From Nilaparvata lugens (taxonomy: Eukaryota > Arthropoda > Insecta > Hemiptera > Delphacidae), in the NCBI RefSeq assembly GCF_014356525.2, contig NC_052510.1:51675119-51739118 (forward strand): a stretch of DNA of 64,000 nucleotides, given 5' to 3'. This document shows, piece after piece, positions 23,395 through 31,235 of this stretch. Numbering within the stretch: position 1 is the first letter of the stretch; every line of letters begins with the position of its first letter. Below the pieces are notes generated by a model, which saw nothing but the letters and a program-made list of their open reading frames with translations, was not told where the DNA came from and ran no database searches. The translations under genes and the position numbers were made by a program.

Positions 23395-24060
23395 TCAAGT
23401 AGCATTTTCTTGGTTGATACTAGACAATATCTCGTCAGTATTTCTATCATGGGCATCTGCTAACGTTGCATTGTTGGATTGCCTACTAGTAGTTTGTGAC
23501 ATCATTTTAGTATTCTGGATACTATTTAAACATGTGCTAAAACTATCTGTAGTTTGATTTTTCCCGGAACTGGATGGTTCTCCCATGTTTACTTGACTAT
23601 TAGTAATCAATTTATTGGATTCACTTTCGGTAATTAGTATAGTAGGGTTCGGTCTAGATACTTTTTCGATAGGTTGCTGATTATTTCCTTCTTTATTAGA
23701 ACCTAAGTTCAATTTATCATCCCTAGTGGTTGACTCTGTGTTAAGCCCAAGATTGGTAGCTAAAATATCATCGTTATTTCCGCCTAGCTGACTGATTTGT
23801 GACGTAGTTGGATCAATATTAACAATCTTTTCATCAATGGGAGATGCAGGTCTACTAGATAACTCTTTTAATTCTACTAGTTTGGAAAATACAGTTTTAG
23901 CGGAAAGAAGAGCCTCGTTAATTCCACTGATTAGTTTTTGATCCCCTACTTCCCTAGCGTAGGTCAATAACTGGAAAATTCTATTTAAAATATGCAAGAT
24001 TAAAATATGCAATTGGGACAAAGTTACCTGGGATTGGGGTAACTTTGTCCCATCCATCAA
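23395..24060 (-). CDS. Uncharacterised 221-codon ORF
   Basis: This open frame on the minus strand is followed by no recognised partner. Residues about 17-70 look helical (ILNRIFQLLTYAREVGDQ, INEALLSAKTVFSKLVELKE). The remainder is polar and low in complexity (rich in N, S, T and Q), without cysteine motifs. The first 17 codons (DGTKLPQSQVTLSQL) are simply the translation of the inverted repeat at 24015-24051, so the true start is probably internal or in another exon. The product could be part of a retroelement gag-like protein or a host gene, and I do not recognise it. Confidence 0.3.
   Translation of the reverse strand: MMDGTKLPQSQVTLSQLHILILHILNRIFQLLTYAREVGDQKLISGINEALLSAKTVFSKLVELKELSSRPASPIDEKIVNIDPTTSQISQLGGNNDDILATNLGLNTESTTRDDKLNLGSNKEGNNQQPIEKVSRPNPTILITESESNKLITNSQVNMGEPSSSGKNQTTDSFSTCLNSIQNTKMMSQTTSRQSNNATLADAHDRNTDEILSSINQENAT
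24015..24051. repeat. Perfect inverted repeat GGGACAAAGTTACC, 14-bp arms
   Basis: GGGACAAAGTTACC (24015-24028) and GGTAACTTTGTCCC (24038-24051) are exact reverse complements around a 9-nt spacer. A related AAAGTTACCCCATCC follows at about 24097-24111. Its position just beyond the 3' end of a pogo transposase fragment suggests that it belongs to that element's terminal or subterminal repeats. Confidence 0.7.
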
Positions 24061-24300
24061 AACCTTTCAAATTCAGTACCATATAGTAAGTGGATTAAAG
24101 TTACCCCATCCAAGATTCTTTCCAAGTATTCAATTTTAAAGTTTATTTGTTTTTTTACTTTAAAACTTTATGATTTGGACATAAAAAGTGGAAAAAGTGA
24201 AAAAATTTTTCAACTTGAAGAAAACCACACTTTATTGTTATAAAAGGAACTTGAAACATGTTAAATTGCTAAATAATATTGTATTTACTTGATTAACAAG

Positions 24301-24889
24301 TTATTTAACAAAATTATCCAGTTCTGGAACTGCGAACTGGTTCCTCTTCGAGGCAACTTTTGGTGGATTTATTTTCTCGCAAATGTCATCCCAGTCATAC
24401 TCCATGCAGTCTTGCTTCTCAGGCCAGCGCCAGAATTTCAGTTTTTTCTCCATGCACTCAACCACTGGGCCATTATCAAGAATTTTTACTATTTTCCCAG
24501 GGTACTTTTGTCCATTGTAGACCACAATAACAAAGTTATCAATGGTGAAATCTTCTGCTTTCCATTCTTTTTTTTTTGTTTCAGCAGTAGGTTTGGCATT
24601 TTCTTCCTGGAGGTCTTCTAGGTCTGAAAATGTTTCACTCACTCCATCTGACTCTTAACACCATCTCCACATCATCTTCATCTGAAGAAGAATTATAAGA
24701 CTGTTTAGGCTTCTTCTTGGGAACTCTTTGTTTCTTAGAATTTGAAGAGGTCTGCTTTGACGAAGAGGGTTTATTGATTGCTTCTGAAATAGCATCTTCT
24801 ACATCCTTAACCGAAACACTCTTTCCTTGACTGCCAGGCTCATTTCCAAGCGTTTGACTCATGGGCCAAGTACTCTTTGAGTTGGACAT
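24301..24889 (-). pseudogene. C-terminal part of a pogo/Tigger-type transposase
   Basis: Two minus-strand frames, 24635-24889 and 24301-24642, overlap out of phase and together give a Ser/Lys-rich acidic linker followed by a small beta-rich domain: FVIVVYNGQKYPGKIVKIL, FWRWPEKQDCMEYDWDDI, and FAVPEL at the end. From memory of the family, this tail occurs at the C-terminus of many insect pogo-like DDE transposases. The DDE core and the N-terminal helix-turn-helix are missing. An inverted repeat 250 bp downstream (24015-24051) may be the element's end. One frameshift separates the two frames near 24640. Confidence 0.5.
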
Positions 24890-24998
24890 GTCCCCCTGGC
24901 CAAGTAGTTTTTTCCCTAATTCTAGTATCCAAACACATCAATATAAGTAATAAAAGTGTTAATCACATGTTATTATTTCATTTTGACTGTTTTTCAGC

Positions 24999-25093
24999 TG
25001 AGATTCCAGATGGAATCACATGGCCCCACAGAGCAGGTCAAAATTCAAGAATAGAATTTCCAACTTTTTATGATTCCAATTATTGGAATCTCA
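24999..25093. repeat. Palindromic motifs left of the intact piggyBac gene
   Basis: TGAGATTCCAGATGGAATCACA (24999-25020) and TGATTCCAATTATTGGAATC (from 25071) are each near-palindromes and are inverted relative to each other. The same word family recurs three times to the right of the transposase gene at 27815-27968, so these look like subterminal transposase-binding repeats of the piggyBac element. Confidence 0.55.
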
Positions 25094-25244
25094 GCTCATT
25101 TTTCAAAGTGGAATAACTGGATCAATAACGGTTCAGAATGCAAAAACAAATTTGAATAATAATGAGATTGTAATTTTGGAATAATTCAAATAAGTCATAC
25201 AATTAGTGTGAAATCAAAAGTCAAAAATTGAAAAATTACAACCT

Positions 25245-25650
25245 AAAATTAGTGATAAAAGTTACATTTGGTTTTGAAATTCAATAAAAACACTACATAT
25301 ACAACACACAAAATTATTATGAATGAATTTATCCTAGTTATTTAGAAAATATTTCAAAATTTCACATTATGGACCTAACTAAAATTAGTGACAAAAGTTA
25401 CACATACTTTGAAATTCAATAAAAACACTATATATACATCACACAAAATTATTAGGAATGAATTTATCCTAACTTAGTTACTTGGAAAATATTTCAAAAT
25501 TTCACTTCATGGACCTAATTAAAATTAGTGATAAAAGTTACATATACTTTGAAATTCAATAAAAACACTATATCTACATCACACAAAATTATTAGGAATG
25601 AATTCATCCTAGTTACTTGGAAAATATCTCAAAATTTCACTTTATGGACC
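25245..25650. repeat. Tandem repeat, 136-140-bp unit, three copies, overlapping the transposase stop
   Basis: Three units start with AAAATTAGTGAYAAAAGTTAC (about 25245, 25381, 25521) and end with TCAAAATTTCAC, TTATGGACCT or a close variant. The third unit contains the last codons and stop codon of the piggyBac transposase (25629-25650), so units one and two are duplicates of the gene's 3' end plus downstream sequence. Confidence 0.85.
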
Positions 25651-27350
25651 TCAAAGAAGCAAGGATTACAAAATCGAATTTTGCACTCCTTGCACTGGTT
25701 TCGTGTTTGGGTCGAATGGCTCTGTGCATATTTTCTGCCATACTTGGCACTACATGTCTTGTAGCACCTAGTGCATCTACCTTTGGAACATTTCTCCAGA
25801 ATGTGACTTGAATGAGTTGAAATTTGAGGTTGAATTTGGGAAGTTACATGTGTTAGGAAAAGTGCAAGAGACTGCCTGAAACTGGTTATTGAGATATTTT
25901 TTTGTGTTACGGATTTGAACAAGGTGTGTGCATTCACTATAGAAATGTTGCAAATCAAATCAAATGCTACCTTTCGATACCACTTGATGGATCTCCTCAG
26001 TGGAGAATTATAGGAAGCCAATTGATCTGAAAGATCAATGGCAGACTTTGCAGCATTATAGCTTATTACTACATTGGGCTTGCGTTTTAGCCTATCATGA
26101 CCCCTGGGGACTTCTGAGCACTCTGAATTATCAATGGTACTCAGCATCAGTAAATCCCTTCTATCCCTCCATTTTAAAACAAAAATATTTGATGAACTTT
26201 TCTGTGCAACCACTTCACCCTTTCTCAACTTTTTTGTTACAAGGTCCTTGGGATTCAGTTTTCGGTTTGCATGGAGAGTCCCTACAAGGTGAGTCTGTTG
26301 GGCATTCAATCTGTGTGCCAGATCAACACTGGTATACCAATTGTCAGTATACATAGTCCTACCAAAATTGAGGAAAGGTTCTGCTAGTTCTAAAACTACT
26401 TTAGTAGCGACATTGACATTCTCAGACCGCTCCTTCCCAGCATAAATTTTTATCGCTAAAGTGTAGCTTTTTGGCACACAAAGTTTGAATAATTTTATCC
26501 CATAACGATCCCTTTTGTTTTTGATGAATTGTTTGAATACTAATCTACCTGTATAGGGTACAATAGATTCGTCCACTACCAAAATTTTCTCAGGAATTAC
26601 ATACATTTTGTATTTGAATACCAATATATCTAATAGATTCTGAATTTTATGAAGTCTGTCTCCATCAACATTCTGTGTATTATCAGCAAAGTGTATAGTC
26701 TGCAGTAACAACTCAAATCGATTACGAGACATTACTTTTGGAATATTGTTCTCAAAGATGAAAGACTTATTCCAATAGTCTCCAATGGATGGAAGTTTTA
26801 CAAGTCCCATCCAGATCACAATCCCAAAAAAACGTTTCACTTCTTTGAGATCTGTTAGCACCCATGCACTTGATCTTGAATGTTTTGTCAGTTCTTTGGC
26901 TGCAATTTTTTGTTCAGCGAATAGATTTGTTTGTTTTACAATTAACTCTAACACTTCATCGTCAAAAAACAAATTGAAAAAATCAAGGGGGTTACCTTCA
27001 GACAATGTGTCATAGAGGTCTGGATTTATTCTCACATCAATATTGTCCTTATTATATGGGAAATCATTACGATTACTATCATCTGGACCCCAGGTTATTG
27101 CACCAATGTCATCTCCATCATCACTAGCCTGATCTTGAACATTTGGTCTATCATTGCTGTCTTCATTCTCACTTTCATGAGGTTGATTAGTAACACGATC
27201 ACGATTTTGAATATTGGGCACTTCATTGTCATCAGAACTTTCACTTTCAAATACTGTAACATAGTCTGGATCTCTATCAGAATCGTCGAAATCCGAGAGC
27301 TCTGATAAGTCAGAGCCCATCAAAGTTTCCAGCAGTTCTATTTCATCCAT
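25629..27350 (-). CDS. piggyBac-family transposase, full length and uninterrupted
   Basis: A 573-residue protein read from the ATG at 27350, with no internal stop or frameshift. The N-terminus (1-100) is acidic and disordered. The core carries the piggyBac catalytic residues: D260 in VVDES, D336 in MYTDNWYTS, and D439 with D442 in AIDLSDQL. The C-terminus (about 520-568) is a cysteine-rich zinc-binding domain with CxxxxCxxC, CxxC and CxxC spacing ending in FFEVHK. Length and order match functional piggyBac transposases, which cut and paste at TTAA without leaving a footprint. It is the only uninterrupted transposase reading frame in the window. Downstream it runs into a tandem repeat built from its own 3' end. 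TTAA-bounded termini were not identified, so mobility is unproven, and domestication cannot be excluded. Confidence 0.92.
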   Translation of the reverse strand: MDEIELLETLMGSDLSELSDFDDSDRDPDYVTVFESESSDDNEVPNIQNRDRVTNQPHESENEDSNDRPNVQDQASDDGDDIGAITWGPDDSNRNDFPYNKDNIDVRINPDLYDTLSEGNPLDFFNLFFDDEVLELIVKQTNLFAEQKIAAKELTKHSRSSAWVLTDLKEVKRFFGIVIWMGLVKLPSIGDYWNKSFIFENNIPKVMSRNRFELLLQTIHFADNTQNVDGDRLHKIQNLLDILVFKYKMYVIPEKILVVDESIVPYTGRLVFKQFIKNKRDRYGIKLFKLCVPKSYTLAIKIYAGKERSENVNVATKVVLELAEPFLNFGRTMYTDNWYTSVDLAHRLNAQQTHLVGTLHANRKLNPKDLVTKKLRKGEVVAQKSSSNIFVLKWRDRRDLLMLSTIDNSECSEVPRGHDRLKRKPNVVISYNAAKSAIDLSDQLASYNSPLRRSIKWYRKVAFDLICNISIVNAHTLFKSVTQKNISITSFRQSLALFLTHVTSQIQPQISTHSSHILEKCSKGRCTRCYKTCSAKYGRKYAQSHSTQTRNQCKECKIRFCNPCFFEVHKVKF

Positions 27351-27814
27351 GGCTGGCCTAAATTCACAATAACATAACCACTAAACACTAAATACTTATT
27401 CAATAAAAGTATTTTACAATATTTTTCAATATATCACTCAATAAACTTCCATGAACTCAACACTGAACTTCCAAAAATAACATTTTTACTATCCAGCTGA
27501 CCAACTATCCATATTACTTTTTTCTCTAGCTAAATGCTTTTCTGTAGGCTATGTTCATAGCTCAGTGGATTTTTCAATCAAAGTCAGCTGTGAACAAGTT
27601 TGATGCAGTGTAGCCAACAGAGAAACTATTTTTCATGACAGAATAATTAATAATCAATGAATAATCATAAGAATCAATGTAATTAATACTATTATAAGAA
27701 ATTATGTATATTTTGAATATCTTTTCTATGTTTCGACTTAAAGCAATGCTAAAGGTAGCAGATGAAAGACGAGAGAAAATGCTACAAATTGTGATGTACA
27801 AAAGTGTTGTAGAG
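27351..27814. other. 5' flank of the piggyBac gene
   Basis: AT-rich, with no other gene recognised. It should hold the transposase promoter, but no clear TATA/Inr arrangement could be singled out. Confidence 0.4.
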
Positions 27815-27968
27815 TGATTCCATTCGGATACACATGACTTAGAAAAAAGTACTACATGAGTATCCGACTGGAATCTCATGGCTTGGAAGGCAGGAATGAT
27901 GTGCTTCCAAGTGGAATCTCAAAACCAAACAGGCCATACACTGTGTGATTCCACATGGAATCTCATGG
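27815..27968. repeat. Palindromic motifs right of the intact piggyBac gene
   Basis: TGATTCCATTCGGATACACA (27815), TGAGTATCCGACTGGAATCT (27857) and GTGATTCCACATGGAATCTC (27945) are near-palindromes of the same word family as 24999-25093. The distance between the two clusters, about 2.7 kb, is a normal size for a complete piggyBac element. Confidence 0.55.
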
Positions 27969-27975
27969 CAGTCAG

Positions 27976-28910
27976 AGTTGATGATGGGATGCGCATGTGA
28001 AAGTGAGGTCATCGGATTGTTGGAGTCTTGGAATGTAGCATAATCTCATTGTTTCTGGATCAGTGTTGTATGCCGACGATATAAGTATCATGGTGAAAAG
28101 TAAAAATCAACAAAAAATGAAGAATGATTGTGAGATTGCTCTCGAAAATGGCGTGTTTTTAGGTTAGGATGACTCATTTCCACATTCCACAGTTTGCAAT
28201 AATTTACAGGCAGGTTTCGACCTGAAATTTGTCAATTGAAAGGTGATGGGTGATGTTGGCTATTTGAATAATTTTAAAACCACAAACTCTCCAATAAATA
28301 TTGGCATTTGTAATGATTTATGACAAAAATGAGTGCCAAGAATAAAAGTGGAAATAACCGTGTAAAAAATGAGGAAAATTTTATCATACCAACTAAAAAA
28401 AAAAAGAAGAAAAGATTGCTGATCAGAATAATGTGCCATCAAAATATAAAGTGGAGATGACAACACTCTACTTGACGGATGAGTCTAAAAAGCTGATAGA
28501 ACATGCTCTAAAACTTATTCATGGAAACAACTATTCCCTGAAAGAGTTATCATCTTACAAGGAAAAACTATCTGTGTATGTTGTTTTGTTTATCATTTAT
28601 ATGAATGATCTGCCTGCTCATCTCGTTCCTTCTGAATCAGTGTTGTATGCCGATGATATAAGTATCATGGTGAAAGGTAAAAATCAACAAAACATGAAGA
28701 ATGATTGTGAGATTGCTCTCGAAAAACTATCTGTGTATGTTTTTGTTTTGTTTATCATTTATATGAATGACCTGCCTGCTCATCTCATTCCTTCTGAATC
28801 AGTGTTGTATGCCGACGATATTAAGTATCATGGTGAAAAGTAAAAATCAACAAAAAATGAAGAATGATTGTGAGATTGCTCTTGAAAAACTATCTGTGTA
28901 TGTTGTTGTT
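27976..28910. repeat. Composite env-RT repeat, copy A
   Basis: It begins within the envelope-like fragment (27976-28060, antisense), changes at the word GATCAGTGTTGTATGCCGAC into a plus-strand LINE reverse-transcriptase fragment with a YADD box, then runs through about 400 bp of spacer and a short ORF (28433-28843). Unlike copies B and D it ends with a tandem duplication (about 163 bp) of the RT fragment encoding FIIYMNDLPAHL and SVLYADDI. It lacks most of the envelope-like ORF. Confidence 0.75.
28433..28843 (+). pseudogene. Chimeric ORF: unknown N-part plus two LINE RT fragments
   Basis: The first 45 codons or so (TTLYLTDESKKLIEHALKLI, NNYSLKELSSYKEKL) match no family that I recognise but are conserved in copies B (35447-35767) and D (48897-49050). 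They are followed directly by a reverse-transcriptase piece: FIIYMNDLPAHL, then YADDISIMV, the B-C motif region of a LINE RT with the catalytic YADD. That piece is repeated a second time. None of the other RT motifs are present, so it cannot act as a polymerase. A fusion made by rearrangement is the likely origin. Confidence 0.55.
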
Positions 28911-29480
28911 TTTACTTATGATCACTCACTGTTTGGGAAGAACCTGTTATTGGAATTAAATCATGAAATTCATAAAGATACTGAATCAATTAACATAAAG
29001 TTTGCTGAAAATTGAAAGGGTCTTACAATAATTATAAACTATTTAATATTCCTAGCAAAATAACATAAAATACAGAGATACTATAATGTGAACAAGTTAT
29101 CTATAAAAATCATGTAGGAATTTAATAAGTCTCAATCCATTGATAACTTCAAACCAATGATCCTAAACTTTGAATGGAGAGAAAGTGGGAAAATATATTA
29201 TTGTATCTAAAATTACTTGGAATATAAGTTTACTGGAAAAAAATTAATAAAGCTATAAATCTAAACTACACTGGATTCCAAGTTCAATAAAGAAAATTAT
29301 TGTCCAATTAAAAGAATTATATGAGAAATCCAACAAAATTAAAACAACACAAATCCACTAGAAACCTGAAATTGAAAGATTATGATTAAAATTACAGATT
29401 TTACAAATTAAACAAGAGAATCACCATTGCCAAATCATATATAAAAACAGAGTTCATGATGATGAATAGGCGTTGTCCTG
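28911..29480. other. No recognised gene
   Basis: AT-rich, short frames only. Confidence 0.5.
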
Positions 29481-29499
29481 TCACTCTTCTTTGCAATTG

Positions 29500-30000
29500 C
29501 TTAGCTAGCTTTTGAAGGTTGAAGGAGGCCAGGGGGTGAAATTCTTCCTCTTCTTGATCCGTCACCATGAAGAAGGTCGAGGGGGGGTTGATTCAGGGCT
29601 GTGGGGGTGTTCCTTTTCCTTTCGGCCGTCTTGGTGATGGTGGAGGGAGGTAGGTTCCTCTCGCACTGCCAGAATCTTGATGGACAAGGACGTCCTGCTC
29701 GGGCAATTGTGTGAGGGGCAAGGGAGGGAATTTTCTTCGCCGTCGTCGTTAGAGAGGGACTAGGGGGGGATATTTCCTTCCGCTCCTCCTGCACTGCCGT
29801 ACATGTTGGTCAAGGGGAATAGAAGATTCCTCGATCTCCGTCGTTTGGTTAGGGGGGAGGGAGGGAATTTTCTTCCAGTGACGTCTGACGGTTGTATTGA
29901 CAGGGGGGGGGTTCCTCCTCTAGGTCACGGCTCCGCTCCTGGTGACGTACCTCCGCCATTTGTGACGTACCGGACAGTAAGTGTTTACAATTGCATTACG
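29500..30000. repeat. G-rich, CpG-rich degenerate repeat region
   Basis: The plus strand has many G runs (for example TTAGGGGGGAGGGAGGG at about 29849-29865 and GACAGGGGGGGGG at about 29900) with recurring words such as GAATTTTCTTC, CTCCGTCGT and TAGGTCACGG-like phrases at irregular spacing, consistent with a decayed tandem array. Frames on both strands (29501-29794 minus, 29803-30018 plus) are open because of composition and match no family. G-quadruplex formation is possible but not proven. Confidence 0.5.
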
Positions 30001-31093
30001 TTAGAAGAGAACAATTAATATGTATCACCATTTGTAACCAAGTTATAATTTTTTGTAAATATTTGGGGCTCCACCACTTCCCAGATGGGAAGAAGAGTTA
30101 CAAAGGAGATACATAGCTGAAGATGGTAGAGCAGATATTTTAAAGAAATAAAAAGAAATTATTCTAAGAAATACAAATTTTATTGGTTCACAATATTTTA
30201 AAAAGAAATAATTTGAAATGTATAAGTTGAAAGTTATATAATTTAGGCTATGAAGAAAAGGAAAACAGATTATTATCGAACAAGTCTCAATTATCTTATT
30301 TAAAAATGAGTTTCTATTTATTTCAATTTGATTAATTTTTGAAAACTATTTAGGTACAGTATTTAATATTTTGTGGATTTTCCTCTTGGTTTGAATTCTC
30401 TACATTTTATTTATTGTTTTTAAATTTCTATAAAAAAGAAAAACAACATGACATTATAACTAATAAAATGATGAATAATTAATTGAGTACGATACCAATC
30501 CCCTATATGATGACCATCTCGTCAGCTTGGCTGGAAGGTGAGGTCTAGAGGAAGGTCCAGGTCAGAGTCTTTGAGTGTTCGGAGGAGCGGCACAAAAAAG
30601 ACTCATTCGAAAAAGTGGGAAAATCTAATATGAAAATGCCGGCTGGTGGGGAGACTGGAAAGTTCCACCACTCTGAAGCTCTGCGATTTTTCATTCAGTC
30701 AGCGCAATTTGGCTTTCTAGTGATCCTGATTTTACTATTGAAAATTAAAAAGGGAAATAAATTAAAAATGTGATGTGCTTGAGGAGCTGTCAAAACCCAT
30801 GGTTTATGACATCTACTCTTCCTTTGCTTTGACAGCCGACTCTGGCTGTCCATTCTGGTTGATTTGTACAACTTCTAGTATAAAGTTTTTATACAAAGTT
30901 TAGATTATTCGAAGCAAACATATAAAGTATTAGATGCACAAAATACATCAAATAATTAATTAGATAATGAAAATTTCTAAGAATTGGACTCTTGAATTAT
31001 GATTGAGACTATATATGTCATACTTGATAAATTACGTTATTCCTCGTACTTTCAATATTAAACAATTTTCCAAGCAAATTCATTCAGTAGAAG
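30001..31093. other. No recognised gene; holds a 76-bp dispersed repeat
   Basis: At about 30732-30810 a block with AAAAAGGGAAATAAATTAAA and CTTGAGGAGCTGTCAAAACC is copied at 49054-49131. The remainder is AT-rich without frames of interest. Confidence 0.5.
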
Positions 31094-31235
31094 TTACACC
31101 TTCAAACGAAAAATTCAAACGCTATGAGATAATTACTTCAAAATTAATCATTCATATACATTAATAATTCGAAAGTATTATGGAATTCCTATAGCCTAAT
31201 AAAATGTCATAGATTGTTATCTATATACTACTTAA

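Noticed and set aside
25245..25650. CRISPR-like repeat-spacer array
   Set aside because: Units are 136-140 bp, contiguous and derived from the transposase 3' end; the context is eukaryotic.
29501..30018. Pair of divergent ORFs around 29.8 kb
   Set aside because: Open because of GC-rich repeat composition; no domain, and the apparent starts are not convincing.
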